Part shown: positions 23,401 to 32,367 of the stretch, one piece after another | How the letters are laid out: each line of letters starts with the position of its first letter | Position numbering within the stretch: the stretch's first letter is position 1 | Source of the DNA: JACPVU01 sp964373255 | Lineage (GTDB): Archaea; Aenigmatarchaeota; Aenigmatarchaeia; GW2011-AR5 | Length of the DNA: 51,784 nucleotides | Assembly (NCBI GenBank): GCA_964373255.1 | Contig: CAYJTG010000009.1 | Location: forward strand, 1-51,784 | Direction of reading: 5' to 3' | Translations under genes and position numbers: made by a program | Notes under the pieces: model-generated | What the model saw: only the letters and a program-made list of their open reading frames with translations | What the model was told of the DNA's origin: nothing | The model's database searches: none

Positions 23401-26400
23401 ACAGGATACTACACCGTAATTCTCAACCTGAATAATACCGAGTCTGGTTATGGCTGGTTCAACGTCATAAGCTTCTACATAAACACGCAGCCTACAAATG
23501 CCAACGGTTCTGGCTACGTCTATAACAACAAAGGAAATGGGCCTGTATACTTTAATGTTACAACAACAAAATCGCAGACGGCATCCTATACAGCATCTGA
23601 TTATGTGAATGCAACAATAATCGACGTCGTCGTGCGTCTCTGGGATCAGACAACGCAATCGCAGCGCGAATTCAAGTACCCGACAGATATAAACGTTACG
23701 CCGCTTGTTGTGAATGGAAGCGGAATTATAAATGTTACTTATCGTCCAGGAACATGGCCTTCTGGATACTATTATGGCGAAATAAAGATGCAGGACAACA
23801 TCGAAAATACTACGTCCAAGGGGTGGATATGGTTTTCTGTTCAGCCTTTCCGCGTAACGTCGCAAACATCATCCTACAATGTAGGCACAAAGGAAAATGT
23901 CAGCGTAAGCATAACAATAAACGAACCTGACTGGTCGAATAACGCCGTTATCAACGGAAACTATACTATTGTTTCTGTGCAGGAAACATCATGGAACAGC
24001 GGTGTTTATAGAATAGCAAACCTGAATTACTCTTACAATAATACAGGCGGTGTATTCAGAAATTCGACAACACTTACGATAAACCCTTCAAACGGAAAAT
24101 GGTCGTCAGGCTATAAGAGCGGGACAATAATTGTGAAAGATAACAATACAAATGCCACACAGACATCGTGGTTCTCGTTCCGCGCAACCCCGTTCACAGA
24201 CACGACAAACAGAATATCGAACTATAATTCAGGACCTAATACAAATGTTACAGTCAATATAACTCTTGCCACATCATCAGGAGCGCTCACAACAGGCAAT
24301 TTATCATCTACATTTACGTGGGGCTGGCCCAGCCGCACCGCATACAGGTTTGTGATAGGCGGCTGTGATTCTCTCACATCAAGAACGTGTTTCATCAACG
24401 GGTCAGCGATAGTTACAATAGTACCGCCATCAGGCGGCTGGCAGGAAGGTTATAATTACATCTACTTCAACTATGTTGAACCAGACGACGGGTCATCTTT
24501 GGTCGAATCTTATAGCAACGTTTACTTCTACGTGAGGCAGACGCTGACCGGCTACATGAATAGCGTAAGCCAGTATGGTGGCTGGCAGAACTCATTTGGC
24601 CAAGCAGAAAACGTTACCATGTATTTGTATTCTTTACAAAACCTTACAGGCAATCCTATAGCCGTCAACGTGACAAGCGTGCAGGTCGCAAAAACAGAAT
24701 CAAACTGCTGGAGCGACAGCTGCAGGGTATATCAAAATGTGACATTCGAGGTCATGAATCTTTCAGGATCAACAATGATAAGTGCAGGAAGAAACACGAT
24801 CAATGCGACCGGTTACGTCAGATTAAACGCCTCTGGCGGATCATGGAACATCGGCGAGTACGCCGTAAAGGTTTTTGTCCGCGACCGCAGCACAGGCGAG
24901 ACAGGAATCATAAAGGATGCGACTTTCCGTGTCATAGATAAGGCAGCACCTGTAGTAACTATAACATCACCGACAGCAGAGCGGGTGATAAACGCGTCCA
25001 CCATTTTGTTTACTGCGACTACATCAGAACAGGCGAACTGTTACGTGTACGTCTACGACTACGGCCAGTACGACAGAAGTTATTGCTCAAGCACAAATAG
25101 CACAAACAGCACTAACACGACAATGCCGTCTGCGTGCAACACTACAAAATACAACAACGCAACGTCTTATTACTTCAGTTACGCCTCGAAATGGGCGAGC
25201 TATGCAGGCACCCTTGTATCGACCGATTCCACGGCTCATTCGTACAACCATTCAACAAGCGGCATGACATCGCCGCAGAACTATACGGTAAAATTCGATT
25301 GTTACGATACCGACTGGAATTACGCGACGAACGCAACGACGTTCAACCTGATAGGCGTAGCATCAAATGTGACAAATACAACCTCAGGCGGGAACTCAAC
25401 AAACATTACAATATCAATATCATCGCCGTCCAACACGACCTACGCGACAACAAACATTTCACTCTCACTCATTTCACTCAATTTCACAATTAGCACATCA
25501 GCATCATCCTGCTGGTACAAGCCTGATATCAGCGCGACAAACACATCGCTTCCAAACTGCGCGAATACAACATATTACGCACCGCAAGGATGGAACCGTG
25601 TAACGGTCTACGCAAATAACAGCGGCGGAACAGTTTTCAATTCGTCCACGGTATTCTTCAGCGTAAGCAACACAACAAATGCGACCGGAACTAACCTCAC
25701 GATAACCATAAATTTCCCCGCGAACGCAACTTACTACGGCTCGCTAAACATTACGTTGGAGTATAATATCATTGGCACGCCTTCTGCGTGCTGGTACAGA
25801 TTAAATAATGGAACAAACGTTACGCTGTCTGGATGTGCGAACCAGTCGATCACGTATGCCGAAGGCGCGAACAACATAACCGTCTATGCCAACAACACGA
25901 ACGGCACCATATTCAGCTCAGCAACAAGATATTTTACAGACGGCGGATTCCTCGTAACAATAAGTTCTCCGGCTAATACAACCTATTCAGCTACTAACGT
26001 ATCGCTTAACTTCAGCGTTACTGACAATGCAGCTTCTGCGTGCTGGTACAAGCTAAATAGTGGCACGAATGTAACCCTCTCTAGCTGCGGAAACTCAACG
26101 TTCATAGCTGTGTCAGGCCTGAACAACCTGACCGTTTATGCAAATAGAACTACAGGAACCATATTCAATTCATCTACCGTATATTTCACCACAGATACGA
26201 TTGGGCCTACAATAACATTTGTTGCACCGACAGCAAACAGAACTTATGTAAATGCCAATACAACGTTCATCAATGTCACGCTCAGCGAAGCGCCGAGCTT
26301 CATACGCCTGGAATTCAACGGTACGAACTATACAATGACAAATTCAAGCGCAACGAACCTCGTCTGGTACAGGAACCAGACCAATCTCACGTATGGCAAC

Positions 26401-26487
26401 TATACATTCAAGGTATACGCAAACGATACTGTCGGCAACATGAACGTCTCGTCTACTGAATGGGTATTCATCAATGTGACGTCATAG
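20500..26487 (+). CDS. Giant secreted surface protein with repeated Ig-like domains
   Basis: About 1995 residues from the ATG at 20500 (an upstream in-frame ATG at 20452 lacks a site, while AAGGTCG precedes 20500). A Sec signal peptide (TYFIILLFSVSLLSS...GHAA) is followed by Asn/Ser/Thr-rich sequence with very many N-x-S/T glycosylation sites. The N-terminal part resembles MG2-like macroglobulin domains; the middle has about eight ~110-residue modules ending in patterns like W.SGYY.G.I.....N......WFS; the C-terminal part has three ~90-residue repeats with ACWY.LN.GTNVTLS.C, each with a Cys pair. There is no C-terminal anchor, so the next gene's membrane-anchored product may hold it. Likely S-layer or adhesin component. 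Confidence 0.85.
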   Translation: MKNNYAPPKIMTYFIILLFSVSLLSSIGHAATTYEIQPVVSKYVFGPNENVPVIGYLRNMSSNSTANVTVLANNSIVRLSVLNSANSTISNYSFTTNENGTFFSNSSFNPSAAAIKSPDATGTYTVLANYTAEGSDWTSRANIVVMNTRVDDILFQLQKINFYTSENMPITAKVVQRVGDSVITISNVSLNVTVRQINENIISSFVCTTSADGTCVINTTAPSSSGTYILEANNFVGFTNFNVVPFDVEVYMKDSSALVFKNIFTKGESGFVEVRVSYNSTTPTGIYNATGTVADVNDNAVLNLSSVILNSTNGFLDKIPFTAVSSIGVGFYTAKISVAKEGGNTVNATTTFQVRDWSLTFTKASQGSAFEYGYTAFVNTTVFFNIFPVERGNGTVIQNLTNNFTIVLKNNLGNILSNTSATYNASCSGKACYQFSITTPSVVGDYILSVALNYSNDYQTADRTIKATDITASAQPSDSEGTIKEVFGTTEFVYISLSGKNKTSAINITNAELANIIYENGTKLSYVQDNLSTMNLSDSALKWAFNASVSRLVIDPPKMGGTYLLEIYVNNKSAVVTTRIGINPFDVCTSAKGSADTSTSDYWYQFRTSDTIYFQLTINEAQNTAGKTLSGSNLSGYSSVYGRSSQCSFDTTKKRSANNATVTIEKVFNTQSGKTETLNSSSSTCAATDNNGGYLCTIKADDNLWDGGRYAVTFNVFGDDKQTQDKAGGSFEARAFYIYGYSNNWANKANSNITLTINAYEAGSGWWTNSNGLVGTASIDSINYYGGVGEWIWPPIKYEYNVSGLNMTITNGIGSITLPANRSTTRSWTGGYYSAVIKANVNNQVDYGEAWFSIRNWDAYATAVEIRNNTFDTKSSINSKQNATLYVRITEAGSYSDYGGGQPIGNLSISVKKIINYAQYPATELTSSNFTANTITVNASSPWYTNANPSTHGNYLINISPTAGSWDTGYYTVILNLNNTESGYGWFNVISFYINTQPTNANGSGYVYNNKGNGPVYFNVTTTKSQTASYTASDYVNATIIDVVVRLWDQTTQSQREFKYPTDINVTPLVVNGSGIINVTYRPGTWPSGYYYGEIKMQDNIENTTSKGWIWFSVQPFRVTSQTSSYNVGTKENVSVSITINEPDWSNNAVINGNYTIVSVQETSWNSGVYRIANLNYSYNNTGGVFRNSTTLTINPSNGKWSSGYKSGTIIVKDNNTNATQTSWFSFRATPFTDTTNRISNYNSGPNTNVTVNITLATSSGALTTGNLSSTFTWGWPSRTAYRFVIGGCDSLTSRTCFINGSAIVTIVPPSGGWQEGYNYIYFNYVEPDDGSSLVESYSNVYFYVRQTLTGYMNSVSQYGGWQNSFGQAENVTMYLYSLQNLTGNPIAVNVTSVQVAKTESNCWSDSCRVYQNVTFEVMNLSGSTMISAGRNTINATGYVRLNASGGSWNIGEYAVKVFVRDRSTGETGIIKDATFRVIDKAAPVVTITSPTAERVINASTILFTATTSEQANCYVYVYDYGQYDRSYCSSTNSTNSTNTTMPSACNTTKYNNATSYYFSYASKWASYAGTLVSTDSTAHSYNHSTSGMTSPQNYTVKFDCYDTDWNYATNATTFNLIGVASNVTNTTSGGNSTNITISISSPSNTTYATTNISLSLISLNFTISTSASSCWYKPDISATNTSLPNCANTTYYAPQGWNRVTVYANNSGGTVFNSSTVFFSVSNTTNATGTNLTITINFPANATYYGSLNITLEYNIIGTPSACWYRLNNGTNVTLSGCANQSITYAEGANNITVYANNTNGTIFSSATRYFTDGGFLVTISSPANTTYSATNVSLNFSVTDNAASACWYKLNSGTNVTLSSCGNSTFIAVSGLNNLTVYANRTTGTIFNSSTVYFTTDTIGPTITFVAPTANRTYVNANTTFINVTLSEAPSFIRLEFNGTNYTMTNSSATNLVWYRNQTNLTYGNYTFKVYANDTVGNMNVSSTEWVFINVTS

Positions 26488-26499
26488 GGGAAGATAAGA

Positions 26500-28104
26500 A
26501 TGAGAAAGAATAAATTCATCGCACCATTTCCATTATTTGTTTTGATTTTTAGCCTGCTTTTTCCATTTATTAGCTACGCTGCCGTGAGCGTGGAATCATT
26601 CACGTGCAACGGTCAGTCAGGCACTGTTGTTGTAGAAAACAGCGCAACATTTTCCTGCCAGGCATCAATAAAGAATGAAGACACGCAGAATTCTGCCAAC
26701 ATAGGATCAGTAACACTTCTTGTAAACAGCAACTGGGCTGAACAGACATCATATACAGGCACAGGATTTTCCACTACCATAACCGCAGGAGCGAGCACGA
26801 CCGCAACATTTTCCGGTATAAAGTCTGTTACTCCTGGGGCAACAAACAAGTTTCAGTCGATTCAGCTTGATAGCAGCACAGATACCCTTGTGGCAAATAC
26901 CAACGTAAACGCTATAATCATAAAGTCTATTACTGTTTCTTCATCTTCCTCAAGTATTGCGCAGGGCAGCGAATTTGACGTCTCAGCCACGGTTATTGCG
27001 GGCGGAGATATTGGCGGTGTCACGCTTACATGGAGCGGGTCAGGCGGATGCTCCTTATCATCTGGTCATATGGCTTCTAAAAGCCTGGGTTCTTTGTCTC
27101 ACAACACCGAATCTACGAGAACGTGGCGCATTGCTCAGGGCTCTTCTGACTGCGTAAATACCATAACAGCCTTGGGCACATCTTCTTCTGTCACGACAAG
27201 CAAGTCGAAAAGCATAACGGTATCTGTGTCAGGAGGCGGGAGCAGCGGCTCAACATCCACAACGACTACCGGCGGCGGGGGCGGAGGCGGCGGAGGCGGC
27301 GGTGTTAGTGCCAACGTCACAAAGGAAAACCAGACATTTTCTGTCATAACGCCAGGCGCAGCGTCGATAAGGAAATTCACAAGCAATGAACTCGGCGTAA
27401 AAGAAATATCTATCGAAGTCCATAACCCTGCGAATAATGTAACAATAACTGTTACCAAGCTTGCTGGCCAACCTGCTTCTGTCGCAAAGGCCGTAACAGG
27501 CACTGCTTACAAGTATCTTGATATAGACGCGAAAAATCTTGGCGACAACAACATTAAAACAGCAAAAATAAGATTCTCCGTCTCGAAATCATGGCTTACC
27601 GAAAACAATTTTAACGCAAATGAAATATCGCTTAGAAGATTTTCGTCAGGCAGCTGGGAAAAGCTGATAACGTCGCTGTTGACCGAAGGTCCATTAGAAG
27701 CTGATTATGAGGCAGCAACGCCTGGCTTCTCAACATTCGTGATTGTCGGTGAAAAGACTGTAACCCAGACGGTAACACAACCATCTGGCCCAACAGCTGT
27801 CTGTGGAAACAACGTTCGTGAGGGCGGTGAGGAGTGTGATGGATCAGACATTGCAGGCCAGTCATGCGCTTCCATGAATCTGATAGGCGGGACCCTGAAG
27901 TGCGCAGCCAATTGTAAGTTTGATGCAGGAGCCTGCGTGATACAACTGCCACCTGGTTTCAGGCCGCCTGGTACAGGCGTGCCCCAATTGCCAGTATCTA
28001 CAGAGGTCTTGTATGCAATATTAGCACTGATAATCATTGTCATTGCCGGATATTTTCACTATCACCACAGTCCTCGGAAGAAAGTTTACAACTACAAGCC
28101 TTGA
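26500..28104 (+). CDS. PGF-pre-PGF domain surface protein with C-terminal anchor
   Basis: 534 residues. Signal peptide at 1-27 (LFVLIFSLLFPFISYA). Two beta-sandwich-like domains, then a Ser/Gly linker with a run of glycines (about residues 258-268), then the archaeal PGF-pre-PGF domain (ITPGAASIRKFTSNE... to ATPGFSTFVIVGE). A Cys-rich module CGNNVREGGEECDG...C...C...C follows, and a membrane helix (VLYAILALIIIVIAGY) with a basic tail anchors it. It starts 12 bp after the giant protein's stop, so the two form an operon and probably one cell-envelope complex. Confidence 0.85.
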   Translation: MRKNKFIAPFPLFVLIFSLLFPFISYAAVSVESFTCNGQSGTVVVENSATFSCQASIKNEDTQNSANIGSVTLLVNSNWAEQTSYTGTGFSTTITAGASTTATFSGIKSVTPGATNKFQSIQLDSSTDTLVANTNVNAIIIKSITVSSSSSSIAQGSEFDVSATVIAGGDIGGVTLTWSGSGGCSLSSGHMASKSLGSLSHNTESTRTWRIAQGSSDCVNTITALGTSSSVTTSKSKSITVSVSGGGSSGSTSTTTTGGGGGGGGGGGVSANVTKENQTFSVITPGAASIRKFTSNELGVKEISIEVHNPANNVTITVTKLAGQPASVAKAVTGTAYKYLDIDAKNLGDNNIKTAKIRFSVSKSWLTENNFNANEISLRRFSSGSWEKLITSLLTEGPLEADYEAATPGFSTFVIVGEKTVTQTVTQPSGPTAVCGNNVREGGEECDGSDIAGQSCASMNLIGGTLKCAANCKFDAGACVIQLPPGFRPPGTGVPQLPVSTEVLYAILALIIIVIAGYFHYHHSPRKKVYNYKP

Positions 28105-28134
28105 GTATTTAAAATTAATTCTCATACTATTTGC

Positions 28135-28614
28135 ATGAATCAAAGACAGACTGACGCACAAGGTGCGTCTGACAATCCCTGTATATTCTGCAAGATCGTG
28201 AAAGGCGAAGCGCCATCCAAGAAAGTGTACGAAGACAAAGATACAATCGCGTTCCTGGACATAAATCCTGCTACGTCTGGCCACACGCTGATCATACCAA
28301 AGAAGCATTTCGCAACCATCCACGACATAGACGGGACGCATCTGGAAAAAATCATGAATGTCGCAAAGACCATGGCCGACCGCGCAAAAAACAGACTGAA
28401 GGCAGACGGCGTCAACGTACTGCAGAGCAACGGCCGACACGCAGGCCAGCTCGTCGACCACATTCACGTGCACGTCATACCCCGCTATGAAAACGACAAT
28501 ATTACGATAAGATTCCCGCGCGCACAGCTGTCTGAGGAAGAGATGAAGAAAGTCCAGGACAAGCTAAAGGAAGAGGACAAGGAAAAATACGATGCAGGAA
28601 CTCATTGGATATAA
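28135..28614 (+). CDS. HIT family nucleotide hydrolase/transferase
   Basis: 159 residues. N-terminal zinc-type CIFCKIV, central SGHTLIIPKKH, and the catalytic histidine triad DHIHVHVIPRY. HIT (Hint branch) proteins split nucleoside phosphoramidates such as AMP-lysine. The C-terminal 45 residues are charged and helical. Cytosolic. About 30 bp separate it from the surface-protein operon, and the ATG is preceded by TTTAAAATTAATTC, a probable own promoter. Confidence 0.92.
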   Translation: MNQRQTDAQGASDNPCIFCKIVKGEAPSKKVYEDKDTIAFLDINPATSGHTLIIPKKHFATIHDIDGTHLEKIMNVAKTMADRAKNRLKADGVNVLQSNGRHAGQLVDHIHVHVIPRYENDNITIRFPRAQLSEEEMKKVQDKLKEEDKEKYDAGTHWI

Positions 28615-28635
28615 TTTTTTCTTTAGGGGGATTAG

Positions 28636-29043
28636 ATGAAATTCTATCACATACTTCCTTTTATTCTGCTCATTAGCTTAGCAGACGGTTACGCTCAAAA
28701 GAAAGAGAGGTTTTTCAAGAACGACACCCTTAACGCAATGCAAGTACTGGGCGTGGATTATTTTGACCTGAGATTTCCATCCGATAAGTACATAACATCT
28801 TCCAAGGGCTACGAATTCATGGGCAGCGTTGCCATGATGTATGCAGGGCGCAGGGCAGAACAAAAAATGTACGTTTATAGCAAAAACAGGGACAAAGACA
28901 GAAGGGCAATGCTTCGTGCGTGCCAGGACGCTGATAAAGATTCTAATTTTGTGATAACGCCGGAAGAAGCTATACGTCTTTACGTGGATATCGTTACCGG
29001 TATCAAAAAACCTAGGATCGATACAACAAAAACAAAAAAGTGA
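28636..29043 (+). CDS. Exported EF-hand protein
   Basis: 135 residues with a signal peptide (FYHILPFILLISLADGYA). Near residues 99-110 the segment DKDSNFVITPEE fits an EF-hand calcium loop (D1, D3, N5, I8, E12), flanked by helices RRAMLRACQ and AIRLYVDIV. Probably a secreted or membrane-tethered calcium-binding protein. GGGGG 7 nt before the ATG is a good ribosome-binding site. Between the HIT and peroxiredoxin genes, likely the same transcript. Confidence 0.65.
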   Translation: MKFYHILPFILLISLADGYAQKKERFFKNDTLNAMQVLGVDYFDLRFPSDKYITSSKGYEFMGSVAMMYAGRRAEQKMYVYSKNRDKDRRAMLRACQDADKDSNFVITPEEAIRLYVDIVTGIKKPRIDTTKTKK

Positions 29044-29048
29044 TTCCC

Positions 29049-29513
29049 ATGACAAAGCTCAAAGCAGGTAAGAAAGCGCCTGATTTCTCGCTTCCAGATA
29101 CAAACAGCAACAATGTCAAGCTATCGGAATTAAAAGGCAAAAACGTTGTCCTCTACTTCTACCCAAGAGACAACACGCCCGGCTGCACAAAGGAAGCCTG
29201 CTCGTTCCGTGATGAATTCCCTAGGATCAAGGCAAAAAATACTGTTGTCCTTGGCGTTAGCATGGACAACCAGGAAAGCCACAAAAAATTCACAACAAAA
29301 TTTAGCTTGCCTTTCGCCCTGCTTTGCGATATCAAGGGCGATGTCTGCAAGAAATACGATGTATACGGACTGAAATCGTTATACGGCCGCAAGTTCTGGG
29401 GAATAAAGCGAACAACGTTTGTCATAGATGAAAACGGCATCATAAAACATGTTTTCGAAAATGTCAAGCCCCAGAATCACGCAAAAGATGTTTTGGAGAT
29501 ATTGAACAAATAA
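29049..29513 (+). CDS. Thiol peroxidase of the BCP/PrxQ type
   Basis: 154 residues. The peroxidatic C46 lies in DNTPGCTKEAC and the resolving C51 is five residues on, the typical BCP arrangement. It reduces hydrogen and organic peroxides with thioredoxin-like donors. A GTG at 29040 is in frame, but the ATG at 29049 gives the usual N-terminus (LKAGKKAPDFSLPD). It begins 5 bp after the EF-hand gene stop, so the two are co-transcribed. Confidence 0.93.
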   Translation: MTKLKAGKKAPDFSLPDTNSNNVKLSELKGKNVVLYFYPRDNTPGCTKEACSFRDEFPRIKAKNTVVLGVSMDNQESHKKFTTKFSLPFALLCDIKGDVCKKYDVYGLKSLYGRKFWGIKRTTFVIDENGIIKHVFENVKPQNHAKDVLEILNK

Positions 29514-29528
29514 GAAGAAACAACATAG

Positions 29529-29906
29529 TTATTTTCTTTCTAGTGTTATTCCATATTTTTCTAACAGGCTCATAAATTTATTGTCGACTACAATGTTATC
29601 GAGTTGTATAGTATCATCAAAAAATTTTGGCAGATTATGAAAACGTGTAAATCCGCTTGTACCAAGGAGAATTGCACCTGGTTTTAAGTCCTTGAAACGT
29701 TCAGCTATGGTATAGTTTAGGTCCCTGTCCATTCCAAGATCGTAAATTATAACATCATAATGATATGAATTAAGTTTATCGAGTGCTTCTTCATTGTTCT
29801 GTGCATATTCAAAATGCATATTTCTATATTGTCTATAAAATCTGGCTTCGAGAGATTTTATTATATCTAATTTATCGTTTATGAATAAAAGTCTTATATC
29901 ATTCAT
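29529..29906 (-). CDS. Stand-alone receiver-domain protein
   Basis: 125 residues with the response-regulator fold: strand IRLLFIND, D56 in VIIYDLGMD as the probable phospho-acceptor, T83 in LLGTSGF, and a final helix. The usual lysine after strand 5 is uncertain (VVDNKF). There is no output domain. No kinase is nearby. Convergent with the peroxiredoxin gene. Confidence 0.65.
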   Translation of the reverse strand: MNDIRLLFINDKLDIIKSLEARFYRQYRNMHFEYAQNNEEALDKLNSYHYDVIIYDLGMDRDLNYTIAERFKDLKPGAILLGTSGFTRFHNLPKFFDDTIQLDNIVVDNKFMSLLEKYGITLERK

Positions 29907-29993
29907 CAGAAAGGATTACCAGAAACTTATATAAGGTCTATTTATTCACTATCTCGCCAATTATAATTCATGCTAAAATTCAGACAACTGAAG

Positions 29994-30020
29994 AAAAATG
30001 AAATTCCTGATTTCATTTTT
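29994..30020. terminator. 11-bp hairpin between divergent receiver and PIN genes
   Basis: AAAAATGAAAT, loop TCCTG, ATTTCATTTTT, within CAAC...GTTG. It ends 5 bp before the PIN stop codon on the minus strand, fitting a terminator for the PIN gene. Confidence 0.45.
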
Positions 30021-30025
30021 GTTGT

Positions 30026-30439
30026 TTAGCTATACCCATCGATAACATTAATTCCTTCTACGTTTTTGAAATCTTTATCGAATGTAGAAATATTATTTAT
30101 TCCTTTCTTCTTCATTATAGCAAGTGTAGTGCAATCCGTAAAGCTAAAATTTTTGATCCGGCTTTTGAAGATTTTCCACGCTTCTTCAAATATTAATTCA
30201 CTTACTGCAATAATCTGTACCGATTCTTTCAGATCATTTCCAGTCTCGATGGCAAAAGATAATTTTTTGCCCCTCCAAAAAACAACAGTTACCGTTTCAT
30301 CAAATATGTAGTCTGATATTATCGGCATACCGTATTTTCCATCAGCTATATCGCGAATCAATTTTAAAGCATTTTCATGATGTACGTCATTTGCAATTTT
30401 ATACGCGACAATAAAACTTGTATCTAATACCCTTAAGTT
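30026..30439 (-). CDS. PIN-domain ribonuclease (VapC-like), start codon apparently lost
   Basis: The frame contains RVLDTSFIVAY with the first catalytic Asp, an acidic middle (FDETVTV), FTDCTTLAIMKKKG and STFDKDF, the four acidic positions of a PIN nuclease. About 135 residues can be read, but no ATG, GTG or TTG lies before LRVLDTS; a stop TAA is reached about seven codons upstream. The missing start coincides with a 20-nt match to the family D terminal repeat (30429-30448). No antitoxin gene is adjacent. Either a rare start (ATT) is used or the gene is 5'-truncated. Confidence 0.65.
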   Translation of the reverse strand, partial: NLRVLDTSFIVAYKIANDVHHENALKLIRDIADGKYGMPIISDYIFDETVTVVFWRGKKLSFAIETGNDLKESVQIIAVSELIFEEAWKIFKSRIKNFSFTDCTTLAIMKKKGINNISTFDKDFKNVEGINVIDGYS

Positions 30440-30448
30440 GGCAATTCC
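30429..30448. repeat. Possible solo end of a family D element
   Basis: ACCCTTAAGTTGGCAATTCC matches the right end of the 89-bp element at 2680 (CCCCTTAAGTTGACAATGCC) at 17 of 20 positions. No second end is nearby. Could be a deletion scar or chance. Confidence 0.35.
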
Positions 30449-30521
30449 AAGAAGTAATTACGCTGGTAATTGCAAAAAGCTTTTTATCTGTTTGATCTAT
30501 CAGTATTGCTGGGTGTGAAAC

Positions 30522-31607
30522 TTGTCCAGGGAACTCAAAGATATGATGATACTTTATACATCACAAACAGAAAGGTTTGCAAAAAACATCTTGGAACACT
30601 TTACACAATATCTCGAAGGTCGGTACAGGGACGAATTCCCGGAAAATAATACCGGATTAATAAAGCTTAGGACACATTGGAGCAATGAAACAGAGCCTAA
30701 AATAATTCCTACTGTTAGAAAAAGAGATGTCTATGTATTTCATGCATTCTGTGGTCGTGATGATATCAGCTATGACCCAGATGTCGGATGGATGAGGTTA
30801 TACATGATAGATGATGCATTGAGAAGAATGTCACCTAGTGAGATATCATATATTATGCCTCATATGCCTTACCAGAGGCAAGATTATACAGAAGAACCCC
30901 ACGTTTCAATAAGTGCTGTAAGAACTTTAAAAATGCTTCTGGCCCAGACATTTAATGTACCTACGCGAATTGTGACCTTCGATACGCATTCAAAACAATA
31001 TCAGGCATTTTTTGACGGTTTCTTTGATCCATTAAAAGCAATGCCATTTCATGAAAAATATGTAAGGGAAAATGGATTGATAGAAGACGCTGTCGTAGTC
31101 TCGGCCGATGCAGGCGCATTTAATAATGCTCAAAAATTCTCTAAAAAGATAGGAGTACCATTTACAGCTGGAAATAAAATAAGACCAAAGGCCAGTGAGG
31201 TAGAAGTATTTGAAATAGTAGGAAAAGAAGAAGTTAAAGGCAGGAGAGCACTCGTATACGAAGATCTTATTGATACATTTTCAACAGGGGGTGCAATAAC
31301 TATTGCACTGAGAGATTCTGGCGCCGAAGACGTATACATACTTGCAACGCATGGCATTTTTAGTACTACAGATAAAGGACCCCCTGAAAAAAGAATAAGA
31401 GAATCTGGAACTAAGATTGTTATTACAAATTCTATTCCTTATAGAAATGGATATGCAAAAGAAAATAAAGATTGGCTTACTATTTTAGATATAGAGCCAA
31501 TGATTGCTGAATTTTTATATAGAGCACAACGAGGAGATCCAGTTTCGCCTTTATATGAGCAAGCCTACAAAGAGGAAAAAGACAGCAAAGTCTCAAATAT
31601 AACATAA
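30522..31607 (+). CDS. Ribose-phosphate pyrophosphokinase-like protein
   Basis: 361 residues including the TTG start at 30522; an ATG at 30543 is also possible. Two phosphoribosyltransferase-like domains: PHMPYQRQDY matches the PRPP synthetase PYARQDR segment, VVVSADAGAFNNAQKFSKKIG the substrate loop, and ALVYEDLIDTFSTGG the PRPP-binding loop (with E-D in place of D-D). It would make PRPP from ribose 5-phosphate and ATP. The N-terminus is longer than in classical enzymes and the flexible loop differs, so this may be a divergent archaeal branch. Confidence 0.78.
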   Translation: MSRELKDMMILYTSQTERFAKNILEHFTQYLEGRYRDEFPENNTGLIKLRTHWSNETEPKIIPTVRKRDVYVFHAFCGRDDISYDPDVGWMRLYMIDDALRRMSPSEISYIMPHMPYQRQDYTEEPHVSISAVRTLKMLLAQTFNVPTRIVTFDTHSKQYQAFFDGFFDPLKAMPFHEKYVRENGLIEDAVVVSADAGAFNNAQKFSKKIGVPFTAGNKIRPKASEVEVFEIVGKEEVKGRRALVYEDLIDTFSTGGAITIALRDSGAEDVYILATHGIFSTTDKGPPEKRIRESGTKIVITNSIPYRNGYAKENKDWLTILDIEPMIAEFLYRAQRGDPVSPLYEQAYKEEKDSKVSNIT

Positions 31608-31642
31608 AAAATAAAATTATCAGAAAAAAAGAAAAATATTTC

Positions 31643-31882
31643 TTACATATGCATGCAGCTGTGCACCGGGCAAGTTCCGTGGCTCTTCCATTTTGCCATC
31701 TTTCCGAGGAACAGGATTACAATGCCGACGAAGTACCATCCTATGGATACCGTCGCTGTTGCTAATCCCTGGAACTGGCTTGCAAAGCCTCCAACCAGAA
31801 GGTAGAGGGCTACTGCAAACAAAACCCATGCAACAACAGCATAGCCTAAGTTACACGAACATTTTTTAGGAGCTACTGCCAT
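31643..31882 (-). CDS. Small Cys-rich two-helix membrane protein
   Basis: 79 residues. Hydrophobic helices at about 14-35 and 44-63, with CSC near the N-terminus and CPVHSC near the C-terminus; both cysteine pairs would be on the same side of the membrane and could bind metal. The ATG at 31882 follows GGTG. Similar tiny membrane proteins are common in small archaeal genomes; the function is unknown. No feature beyond AT-rich sequence is seen from 31883 to 32043. Confidence 0.6.
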   Translation of the reverse strand: MAVAPKKCSCNLGYAVVAWVLFAVALYLLVGGFASQFQGLATATVSIGWYFVGIVILFLGKMAKWKSHGTCPVHSCMHM

Positions 31883-32043
31883 GTTTACACCATCTATACT
31901 TTGAAAATTCAGCTTTAAAAGGTTTTTAGGCCGAAAAAATTGCAATTTTGACGTGATTCAATCTTCTTTGCAAAATAAGATCACTCTGATTAGTTCTGAT
32001 AATTAGTAATTATTAGTAATAAAAAAATAAATAGAAAAAGATT

Positions 32044-32262
32044 CTATGCGCGCCATGACTGCTTGAGGTTTTGCCAGTCGGATTCTGTAAATGTTATGAA
32101 CACGGTGTTCATAAACATCTCTTTCATGCTCTTTCTTTCTATGTCCTCGAATATCTTTGTAGTCAGGGATTTCTTTTCTTTTTCGGTATTGTGAAATATT
32201 TCTTCCTTGCAGCCTGCACAGCTATGAATCATCTTATATTTCGTATGTTTTTTACATTGCAT
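32044..32262 (-). CDS. Small zinc-finger-like protein (72 aa)
   Basis: From the ATG at 32262: MQCKKH...IHSCAGC with a Cys/His cluster (C3, H6, H13, C15, C18) likely to bind zinc, followed by a charged helix and a C-terminal strand. Unknown role. TATATA-like sequence near 32285-32315 may be its promoter. Confidence 0.5.
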   Translation of the reverse strand: MQCKKHTKYKMIHSCAGCKEEIFHNTEKEKKSLTTKIFEDIERKSMKEMFMNTVFITFTESDWQNLKQSWRA

Positions 32263-32367
32263 AAACCACACACCCAACATTTATTACTATATAGTTACAC
32301 TTTCTTATATATAAAGGTTACGCATTTATATAGAAAAAGCTAACCGAATGCAGAAATCTTGATCTGA

